In this document: piece after piece, positions 18,221 to 24,215 of the stretch
How the letters are laid out: each line of letters starts with the position of its first letter
Numbering within the stretch: position 1 is the stretch's first letter
Origin: PALSA-1353 sp050012375
Lineage (GTDB): Bacteria > Planctomycetota > Phycisphaerae > Tepidisphaerales > Tepidisphaeraceae
Length of the DNA: 64,000 nucleotides
Reading direction: 5' to 3'
Assembly (NCBI GenBank): GCA_050012375.1
Contig: JBEKHH010000007.1
Coordinates: 1-64,000 of the forward strand
The notes under the pieces: model-generated
What the model was told of the DNA's origin: nothing
The model's database searches: none
The model's input: only the letters and a program-made list of their open reading frames with translations
Made by a program: the position numbers and the translations under genes

Positions 18221-18273
18221 CACCTTGAGGCCCCCTCGTGGAGCGTACAATCTCGGCACTGGGGGCAGGGAAA
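18221..18273. repeat. Junction repeat next to the toxin-antitoxin slot (copy A)
   Basis: CACCTTGAGGCC, then TCGTGGAGCGTACAAT and TGGGGGCAGGGAAA recur with few changes at 30356-30407. In both places the toxin-antitoxin pair begins immediately after it, at the 3' end of the toxin gene. Two unrelated toxin families therefore sit at one shared boundary. Confidence 0.75.
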
Positions 18274-18276
18274 CTT

Positions 18277-18615
18277 CTACGGCTTTTCCTCGATCAGCTT
18301 CGTTTGCCAGTCCTGAGCCGTGTGGAAGACGTGCAGGATATGAACCTCTCTATCATCGAAATTGTAGACGGCAACATGGCCGTGCCCGCTGGCTTTCCGT
18401 CTGATGACGACGTAGTGCAAATCGGGACGCGTGCTGACCGTCTTGCCCCTGGCGTAGCTGTTGGCCAGGTCGGCGATGCTTTCTTTGAGATACCGGAGAT
18501 ACGCGTCGGCATGGGTTACGCCGTAACGTTCAGCGTTCCACCGCCAAACGCCATCGAGTTCATCAATCGCCGTCGGGGAGCGAATAATCGTCAGCCGGGA
18601 TTTTCCCGAAGCCAT
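18277..18615 (-). CDS. RelE/ParE-family toxin
   Basis: The protein has 112 residues. The ParE pattern is visible: an N-terminal helix pair (SPTAIDELDGVWRWNAERYG, ADAYLRYLKESIADLAN), then strands DLHYVVIRRKASGHGHVAVYNFDDREVHILHVFH. It overlaps the upstream antitoxin gene by 25 bp, which is typical of toxin-antitoxin operons. ParE toxins poison gyrase and RelE toxins cleave mRNA; this sequence fits ParE better. It is probably still functional within decayed element A. Confidence 0.8.
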   Translation of the reverse strand: MASGKSRLTIIRSPTAIDELDGVWRWNAERYGVTHADAYLRYLKESIADLANSYARGKTVSTRPDLHYVVIRRKASGHGHVAVYNFDDREVHILHVFHTAQDWQTKLIEEKP

Positions 18616-18875
18616 TCCGCCCTGCGTTTCGCGAGCTCCGCGTCTGCTTGCTCCGCCGTGTAGGAATTCCCAGCCTTGATCTCTGCTTCCGCCTTGTCGA
18701 TGTGGGCGAGCCGTTCGGGCGTGAAAAGGTGGTCGAGGTTTTCGGTGTCTTCGTGAAGATCGTGGCTCAAAACCGTGGCGATGTATTCGTCAACGGTCGA
18801 AAACCCGGCTTCCGTCGCTCGGCGTTGGACCTGTTTGTAAAGCTGATCGTCGAGTTGGACTTTGTACATGGGCAA
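18591..18875 (-). CDS. Antitoxin of the ParE-like toxin
   Basis: The protein has 94 residues. The N-terminus MYKVQLDDQLYKQVQRRATEAGFSTVDEYI is a ribbon-helix-helix DNA-binding pattern. The charged C-terminal helix (AEQADAELAKRRAEWLREN) would wrap the toxin. It is first in the operon and overlaps the toxin start by 25 bp. Antitoxins of this kind repress their own promoter, probably in the spacer just above 18875. Confidence 0.78.
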   Translation of the reverse strand: MPMYKVQLDDQLYKQVQRRATEAGFSTVDEYIATVLSHDLHEDTENLDHLFTPERLAHIDKAEAEIKAGNSYTAEQADAELAKRRAEWLRENPG

Positions 18876-18980
18876 TCTTCCTGAACGGCTGTTCCATATT
18901 ATAACGGCATTACAGGCCGATTGTCATTGAGAAATTGGCCCTTGGCGTTCCACGATAGGACCGGAACAGGTACGTCGCGC

Positions 18981-19139
18981 GGCGCGAACCGGCGAAGTGA
19001 TTCCGGCAACGCCGCTGATCGAAGTCGCCAGGAAACACAGGGATTTTCTGAAGATTGTCGGCGTTTGGCAGCCTCCGTCTTGCTCAGTGCGGCCACCCCC
19101 GATATTCTTTCAAAAAGAAGTTCCCGTAGCTCAATTGGA
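18981..19139 (+). pseudogene. 3' end of element A's tyrosine integrase gene
   Basis: This piece aligns without gaps over 159 bp to 32851-33009, the end of the intact integrase gene. My hand count gives about 125 of 159 identical bases. The same frame is open (SDSGNAADRSRQETQGFSED, TPDILSKRSSRSSIG). It ends in the tRNA-derived att core. The catalytic part is missing. Confidence 0.82.
19120..19139 (+). other. Left attachment site (attL) of element B
   Basis: The 20-bp core GTTCCCGTAGCTCAATTGGA is identical to the first 20 bases of the tRNA-Arg gene. Left of it, similarity to the right end of B continues for about 140 bp because that sequence is the integrase end of element A. To the right it diverges. 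Confidence 0.85.
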
Positions 19140-19367
19140 AAAGGTGAGTGCCGAAATTCCTCGGAAAAACGGGGGGTTTCGTGTCAAGGTGGACATGTGG
19201 TGGACACGGCGGGGCCGCTGACCGACGTGAACCGCCATCAACCGGCTAAAACTGATTCGGAACTGGCCACGCTGATTGCAGTCTGGTCGGAATTGCCGGA
19301 TTCAATTCGGGCGGCCATCGTAGCGATGGTGCGGGCGATTCTGGACAATCAAACCGGCCAATTCTGA
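19140..19367 (+). pseudogene. Displaced 3' end of the element B integrase gene
   Basis: The frame that reads through the att core continues for 75 codons from Lys in KGECRNSSEKRGVS. It includes SELATLIAVWSELPDSIRAA and IVAMVRAILDNQTGQF. From memory, many planctomycete integrases end in a similar LA-x-L-x-x-x-W-x-x-LP helix pair. In the excised circle this segment would lie directly after the integrase att core, in frame. In the integrated state it lacks a start of its own and is fused only to the A remnant. Confidence 0.7.
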
Positions 19368-19371
19368 GCGA

Positions 19372-20586
19372 TCATTTAGCCGACACGGCGGAAGCGGCAG
19401 ACGCGCTCTTAATTTTTGCGACGAAATCCCGGACCACACGGATAAAATTGTCGAATGTTTTTTCTATTTCTGCCGCCTTCAAATCTCGGGAGAGGACATC
19501 TGAATATCCGGCTTTCGGTGTCACCCCCGGAACAAGGGAAGCGACGGCCTTCACATAATCGATTGCGATATTCTCCGGTAGGTTCAGAGTGTCAAATTGC
19601 TGAAGCGTCCACCCTGTATATAGAGCACCACCTGTATTAAGCACAAATAGCGTCACGTTTTGCTTGCTGCCCGCTGGGTCAGGAAATTGGATCGAAACGC
19701 TGCTGGCTCGCCAAACGGCAATCGCGCCAATTTCATCGGCGAATTTCAGCAGGCGTCGGTATGTTGTTTTGGTTGCTTCATCTTCAATTTCCTCAAAAAA
19801 CTCATCCTCGGACAACGTCCTTCGCCTGCCGCCCGATGGAGTGGACTCCTTTTCTTCAATGTCAACCGATACCTCCGCTTTTCCAGTCGTCTGCACTCGA
19901 ACAACGGCTCGAACGATTTCTAGCGAATTGGCGACAAGCTGTGGAATGACGATCCGCGAACCGTTTTGCATTGGATTTTCGTATATTTGCATCTCAATCA
20001 TTCGAAAGCTGAACAGGCTTCGCGGGTGCCTGTGAAGGGAACCGAGCATCGCTTCAATATTCTCGTGAATGCCATCACCTACAACGAGGAGAAGGAATCT
20101 TCCCGTTTCGAGTGTCCGGTTAACTTCATCGTGAAACTGCTCCTCGGAAAGCGTTTCTTTGGGACATTCCGACGCAACGTATTGGTGAAGTGAACGCCCT
20201 CCATCAAGCGGAGTTGGTTTCAACCCGTCACGAATGCCCTGCTCCAAATCCTCATAGTCATATTTGCTGAGCCGACCCGCGTAATCGAGAATCTGAGCGA
20301 CGACTTCCCTCGTTGCTTGTGGATTTCGCCAAAGTTTCGTCTCGACGATTGCCAGTTTTCCCCTGGGAGAAATAAATAGGTTGTCGATCCCATCTATCTC
20401 ACGTCCCAGGGACACTAATGGCGCAAAATCCGGATCGATTTCGTTGACGGGAAGCAAATCAGGATTCGCGTGCAACGCAATTTGCAAGAATTCTTCGCCA
20501 ATCGCTTTGTCGGCGAAATCCACGCGGGTGAGTTTTACAGCCCGGTTTGATAGATCGATTATACAAGGCGTAGCACCGCGTCGCAT
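19372..20586 (-). CDS. PD-(D/E)XK nuclease-like protein, paralogue 1
   Basis: The protein has 404 residues. A nuclease-like core lies near the N-terminus: Asp68 in GIDNLFI, Glu82-x-Lys84 in IVETKLWRNPQ, and Gln98-x3-Tyr102 in QILDYAG. This is the D...ExK...QxxxY layout of PD-(D/E)XK enzymes, as in NucS or Cas4. The middle (GRFLLLVVGDGIHENIEAMLG) and C-terminal parts are shared with the paralogue upstream, 79 bp away on the same strand. It is cytoplasmic. The substrate is unknown; defence or DNA processing are both possible. Confidence 0.7.
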   Translation of the reverse strand: MRRGATPCIIDLSNRAVKLTRVDFADKAIGEEFLQIALHANPDLLPVNEIDPDFAPLVSLGREIDGIDNLFISPRGKLAIVETKLWRNPQATREVVAQILDYAGRLSKYDYEDLEQGIRDGLKPTPLDGGRSLHQYVASECPKETLSEEQFHDEVNRTLETGRFLLLVVGDGIHENIEAMLGSLHRHPRSLFSFRMIEMQIYENPMQNGSRIVIPQLVANSLEIVRAVVRVQTTGKAEVSVDIEEKESTPSGGRRRTLSEDEFFEEIEDEATKTTYRRLLKFADEIGAIAVWRASSVSIQFPDPAGSKQNVTLFVLNTGGALYTGWTLQQFDTLNLPENIAIDYVKAVASLVPGVTPKAGYSDVLSRDLKAAEIEKTFDNFIRVVRDFVAKIKSASAASAVSAK

Positions 20587-20665
20587 GAAATCCTCCTCTG
20601 TGAATGCCTCTGGTAATCATGGAATTGCCGGACAGATGATTTAGCCGGGCGTGGTCGGGCCAATC

Positions 20666-21901
20666 TCAGTCTAGTCGTTTAGCCATTGCCCTTTGTATTC
20701 CCAAAACAACTTTATCAATCGCGCTCCACCATTCGGACTGTTTCTGTGAAATTGCCTTTAACGGCGGCTCTGCATCGTCGCTGTAGATAACTTCCTCCCA
20801 TTCGTTTTTTCCAGACTTTGATCGATAATGATTGCGCGACGCTCCTGGAATCAGTCGAACCAATGTATCGAAGTAATCAGTCCAAATACTATCTGGCAGC
20901 TTTAGCAGCCTGCAGCGCCTCGACAACCAAAAGACCTGCGTCCAGTATCCCTCGAAGTCGAATCCTCCCAAAGTGAAAAATACATCCTTGTCGTTGTCGA
21001 AATATTTCAACAGTGGTCCACTTTGCATCCATTCGACGGCGAGGTGATGACTCGGGGCCTCTTCATGAACTCGTTTTACAAACGCCACCTCTGCCGGGTC
21101 AACATTTTCTTGGAGCTTTCGATAGAATTCATCTTCAGTGATAGTAAAGCGCTTTGCTGTGCGTGGCGAATCCTCCGGCGGCGTACTGACTTCAATGCGG
21201 TTGTCGCCTTTAAGTTCGATAACGGCGCGGACCACCTCGCGCGTCCGTGCAACGATTCGCGGCTGAACGAAGATAGGATCGTTCTTGCTGGGGTCGAGTC
21301 GAAAAATCGCCATCTCGATTAAACGGAGCGTGAAGCCCAATTGCGGCTGACCTTGTAGAAAATCAGCCATTGCCTCAACGCCCTCCTGTATTCCGTCACC
21401 GATCGCCAACAGCAAAAATTTTCCTCGGCGCAAATTTTGACTGATAGCGTCATGAAAGTGCTTTGGATTCACCTCAAGCCCGCGTGCTTTCATGCGTTCT
21501 ATTAGGCCGCCGGATAAACCCGTGGCATCTGCAATCGCAGAATCTAAATCTTCATATCCCATCGTTGAAAGCCCTGCGGCATAATCTATGAGTTGGGATA
21601 CGACTTCCCGCCGCGATTGTGGATTGCGCCACAGTTTTGTTTCGACAACCGTCAATAGCCCTTCCGCATTCACGCAAAGAACGTCCACAGGCCCGGCACC
21701 TGATTCAACCTCTCGCGCAACGGGAACCGATCCCTTGAAGGCCGGTTCGAGTTCCTCAAACGGAATTAGCTCGGGGTGTGAAAAAAGCAGTTCCTGAATC
21801 CAGTCCTCGTCGTGGAAATCATCGCCGAAGGCTGCTCGGTGTAAGGTGACAACCTTGCTGTCTTGAATAAGTACCGGAGTCGCATATTGGCGTTCGCTCA
21901 T
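20666..21901 (-). CDS. PD-(D/E)XK nuclease-like protein, paralogue 2
   Basis: The protein has 411 residues. The same motifs are visible: Asp73 in PVDVLCV, Glu87-x-Lys89 in VVETKLWRNPQ, and Gln103-x3-Tyr107 in QLIDYAAG. Both proteins share GKFLLLAIGDGIQEGVEA or its counterpart and a C-terminal half with a QVFWLS/LQQFDTL-like region. The two differ enough to be old duplicates. This gene comes first in the two-gene operon. Transcription probably starts in the region 21902-22288. Confidence 0.7.
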   Translation of the reverse strand: MSERQYATPVLIQDSKVVTLHRAAFGDDFHDEDWIQELLFSHPELIPFEELEPAFKGSVPVAREVESGAGPVDVLCVNAEGLLTVVETKLWRNPQSRREVVSQLIDYAAGLSTMGYEDLDSAIADATGLSGGLIERMKARGLEVNPKHFHDAISQNLRRGKFLLLAIGDGIQEGVEAMADFLQGQPQLGFTLRLIEMAIFRLDPSKNDPIFVQPRIVARTREVVRAVIELKGDNRIEVSTPPEDSPRTAKRFTITEDEFYRKLQENVDPAEVAFVKRVHEEAPSHHLAVEWMQSGPLLKYFDNDKDVFFTLGGFDFEGYWTQVFWLSRRCRLLKLPDSIWTDYFDTLVRLIPGASRNHYRSKSGKNEWEEVIYSDDAEPPLKAISQKQSEWWSAIDKVVLGIQRAMAKRLD

Positions 21902-22288
21902 GAAAACATCGTATCCGATCAGACATCGGCAATGGAGTATTTGCCGAAGCAGGCTAACTGGAATCGCCGCTTAGGCTGCCAAAAACAGAACGGGTAATCA
22001 TGGACATTGATCGTCAATTTGGAAGCGTCGGAGAATAGCTGATTCTCGACAACGAATTCCTCCGCCGCCGTCGCCAGCGTTTTGGGCGCGCTCGGCGGCG
22101 GAGTTTCGATAGACCTTTTAAGTATAAGAAAGAGGAATGGCTTAACGCTTTGATTTATACGAACCGCGACGGACAGTTTCTGTCCGAGAACGGACAATTT
22201 GTGGCTTTCGACGGCCAAAAACCGCTTGCAATATTGGCCGAATAGTGACAGGGTGCTGGTAGATCACGACCAAAAAAGTGGGGGTAAA
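21902..22288. promoter_or_regulatory. Divergent control region with a 7-3-7 palindrome
   Basis: At 22170-22186 CGGACAG-TTT-CTGTCCG is a perfect palindrome. Another ACGGACA-type half-site follows at 22190 (ACGGACAATTT against ACGGACAGTTT). The sites lie between the nuclease-pair operon and rep and could bind a repressor or Rep. A 99-codon frame at 21919-22218 on the minus strand has no recognisable features and I do not call it. Confidence 0.5.
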
Positions 22289-22909
22289 ATGGCCGAAAAT
22301 GGACAAACATTGCGAGCGGAGAATAATCGGGTCGCCACGAAGCGTGGGCTTCCAGTTTACCGCGTCAATCCCAGCATACCGCCGTCGAACGGCCTGGCGA
22401 CACGACAGAAGCGTTTCGAGGTGCCTGGCGGCAAAGCCGCCGTCATCGTGGACAACGGCACCGGCGAAATCAAAGGCATCGGCGGCATGGGCTTTTGGTG
22501 GCAGGAGGATGTAGACGCAGACCGATTCGTAAAAGTGTTTCTGGACGGCATCAAGCAAGCCTGCGGACTTTCTAAATCCGGGATGGCCGTCTTTGGACTG
22601 GTTTACAGCCAGATCCGGGAAAAGCACGGCAATGACAAGATCGAACTGAGCCAATACATGGCACAGGATCGCGGCCTGAACGAACGCACCTTTCGCCGGG
22701 GCCTGCGGGAGTTGCTGGAAAAGGAATTTCTGTATCGCAGCACCAGCGACGGGGTTTTCTTCATCAACATCCGGTTCATGTTCAACGGCGACCGTCTCGC
22801 CTTCGTGCGGACGTACCATTTAAAGGGTGCGAGCCGTCAGCAGGAATTGCCGCTAGGCGATGCTCCCGCGTTGGCCGCCCCATTCCTGGGGGAGCCGACC
22901 GGCAACTGA
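22289..22909 (+). CDS. RepL-like winged-helix replication initiator
   Basis: The protein has 206 residues from 22289, where GGGGGT precedes the ATG. The central region GLSKSGMAVFGLVYSQIREK, then LSQYMAQDRGLNERTFRRGLRELLEKEFLYRS and VFFINIRFMF has the order of RepL-type plasmid initiators: helix, helix-turn-helix, wing, FxI-N-x-x-FMF. The N-terminal 60 residues are variable. Presence of rep with ParA suggests the excised circle may replicate. No iterons were identified with certainty. Confidence 0.65.
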   Translation: MAENGQTLRAENNRVATKRGLPVYRVNPSIPPSNGLATRQKRFEVPGGKAAVIVDNGTGEIKGIGGMGFWWQEDVDADRFVKVFLDGIKQACGLSKSGMAVFGLVYSQIREKHGNDKIELSQYMAQDRGLNERTFRRGLRELLEKEFLYRSTSDGVFFINIRFMFNGDRLAFVRTYHLKGASRQQELPLGDAPALAAPFLGEPTGN

Positions 22910-22926
22910 TCGCCGCGTCGTCGTAA

Positions 22927-22942
22927 TTGCGGAAAACCGCAA
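22927..22942. terminator. TTGCGG-AAAA-CCGCAA hairpin between convergent genes
   Basis: A perfect 6-4-6 palindrome lies between the ends of rep (22909) and the ribbon-helix-helix gene (22952). It may stop both transcripts. Its ATTGCGGAA core also occurs at 23900 and, inverted, near 24024, so it may instead be a partition site. Confidence 0.5.
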
Positions 22943-22951
22943 AATCGTATT

Positions 22952-23218
22952 TCAGATGGGATTCACATTGGGTGTGGCATCAATCGGCATGGTGTCCGAT
23001 TCCTCCGGGAATTGCTTCTCAAGAAGCTCTCGCACCGCATCCGCCATCTTGGTGCCCTTTTCCGCACATTGGCTTTTAATTCGCTTGTGCAGGCCCAGCG
23101 GCACGTCGATGGTAAGCCGCTTCATGGGCTGGCCCGCATTCTTGTCGTTAATCCATTCATCCGGCGATAGCCGTGTGGGCGATCCGGCAGGTTTGGAACG
23201 GAAGCTCACTTTCTTCAT
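22952..23218 (-). CDS. Ribbon-helix-helix partition-type DNA-binding protein
   Basis: The protein has 88 residues. A basic N-terminal tail is followed by MKRLTIDVPLGLHKRIKSQCAEKGTKMADAVRELLEKQF, a clear ribbon-helix-helix. Its ATG overlaps the parA stop by 4 bp (ATGA), so the two are translationally coupled. In ParA/ParG-type systems the small partner binds the centromere and stimulates ParA. The 30-residue acidic C-terminus has no assigned role. Confidence 0.75.
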   Translation of the reverse strand: MKKVSFRSKPAGSPTRLSPDEWINDKNAGQPMKRLTIDVPLGLHKRIKSQCAEKGTKMADAVRELLEKQFPEESDTMPIDATPNVNPI

Positions 23219-23844
23219 GCCCCAAACTCCAAAACTTCGTTTACGAGCGCGGTAAGCTCATCCCCCGCCTGGCTGTCGGGCGAAGTCTCGAAAACGCTCT
23301 GGCCATGCCCCGCCGACTCGGCAAATGCCACTCGCTGACAGATAGCGGTTTTTAACACCGGCACCGGGTATTCAGCCAAGGCATCCACCACGTCCCGGCC
23401 CAAAGCCGTATTTACGATTTTACGATTAATTACAAACGCCGATTTGAGGCCGGGCTTGAATACCATCGCCTCCTGCAACAGGTCCACGATTTCTTTCGCG
23501 GCCCACACGTCATACGGCGAGGGCTGCACTGGTATCAATACAACATCGCTGGCCATGATGGCTGACCGGGCGACTTCGTACACCCGTGGCGGCCCATCAA
23601 TCAGGACATGCTCATACCCTTGTGCCAACGCGGGCAATTCCTTGTGGATGGATGGCCGGGGCAATCCGGCAACGGGGAACAACGGATCGCTACTTCGGGA
23701 TGCTGCCCAATCGAGTGCGGAACCTTGCGGGTCGGCATCGACCAGCAGCACCTTTTTCTTACGTCGGGCCAGTGCATCCGCGATGTGAACCGCCAGCGTC
23801 GTTTTGCCGGCGCCGCCCTTCTGATTCAGGAGTCCGATGATCAT
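23215..23844 (-). CDS. ParA-family partition ATPase
   Basis: The protein has 209 residues. The deviant Walker A box KGGAGKTT is at residues 9-16, the switch I region is VDADPQGSALDW, and Walker B is HVLIDGPPRV. The start at 23844 is chosen because the family N-terminus is MIIGLLNQKGG; the frame runs 108 codons further upstream without support. With its ribbon-helix-helix partner it would stabilise the excised, replicating form of the element. Confidence 0.88.
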   Translation of the reverse strand: MIIGLLNQKGGAGKTTLAVHIADALARRKKKVLLVDADPQGSALDWAASRSSDPLFPVAGLPRPSIHKELPALAQGYEHVLIDGPPRVYEVARSAIMASDVVLIPVQPSPYDVWAAKEIVDLLQEAMVFKPGLKSAFVINRKIVNTALGRDVVDALAEYPVPVLKTAICQRVAFAESAGHGQSVFETSPDSQAGDELTALVNEVLEFGA

Positions 23845-24215
23845 ATTTTCACCGTGAAATTTGCGATTGGGCGGAATTGCGATTTCACGGTTATCACGAA
23901 TTGCGGAAGTGCGCAAATACAGAATTGCAGATTTACGATTTTTAGGGATTTCCCGGGGAAATTCCTCCTTAGCAGTGCTAAGGGAAGATGTCTGTCGAAC
24001 ATATGCAACTTTCTGAATAGCACTTCCGCAATCGCATGGGGGGTTACTGAGCGATGCGTTTACGAGTCCGGCCACGGTGTTACCACGCCACAAATCGTTA
24101 GGCATTCCATGAAAGAATCTGCTGTCCCAAGGCAATAAGGGATGGGCGGATCGCGCGCGCTGTTGCACGTGCCCACTTTAACGATTTGTAAAGCAGTTCT
24201 GGGTTACACTGGCAA
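23845..24215. promoter_or_regulatory. Repeat-rich region between parA and relaxase (candidate parS/oriT)
   Basis: The region holds a perfect 8-1-8 palindrome at 23967-23983 (CCTTAGCA-G-TGCTAAGG). ATTGCGGAAGTGC at 23900-23912 recurs in inverse orientation at 24020-24032, and several looser GAATTGCGATT units lie at 23870-23940. It separates the divergent parA and relaxase genes. Partition sites, relaxase operator or oriT could all lie here. Confidence 0.5.

Larger units (their letters stand above)
16689..19139. mobile_element. Decayed integrative element A at the tRNA-Arg hotspot
   Basis: The order of remnants repeats that of element B: a fragment like the 3' end of the 26848-27261 gene, a cargo gene, a resolvase fragment, the 53-bp junction repeat, a toxin-antitoxin pair, and an integrase 3' end finishing at the tRNA-derived att core. 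The left att site of A is not recognisable, so the left boundary is approximate. Cargo and toxin-antitoxin genes are unrelated to those of B. Confidence 0.7.

Noticed and set aside
18921..19367. 148-codon frame as an independent gene
   Set aside because: It is a join of the element A integrase remnant and the displaced element B integrase end across the att core. No start with a ribosome-binding site is seen.
22142..22819. 225-codon minus-strand frame opposite rep
   Set aside because: It overlaps rep almost completely and lacks any recognisable motif. Rep has the winged-helix pattern and a ribosome-binding site.
23845..24168. N-terminal extension of ParA by 108 residues
   Set aside because: The family begins at the MIIGLLNQKGG segment. 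The upstream frame covers the repeat-rich control region.
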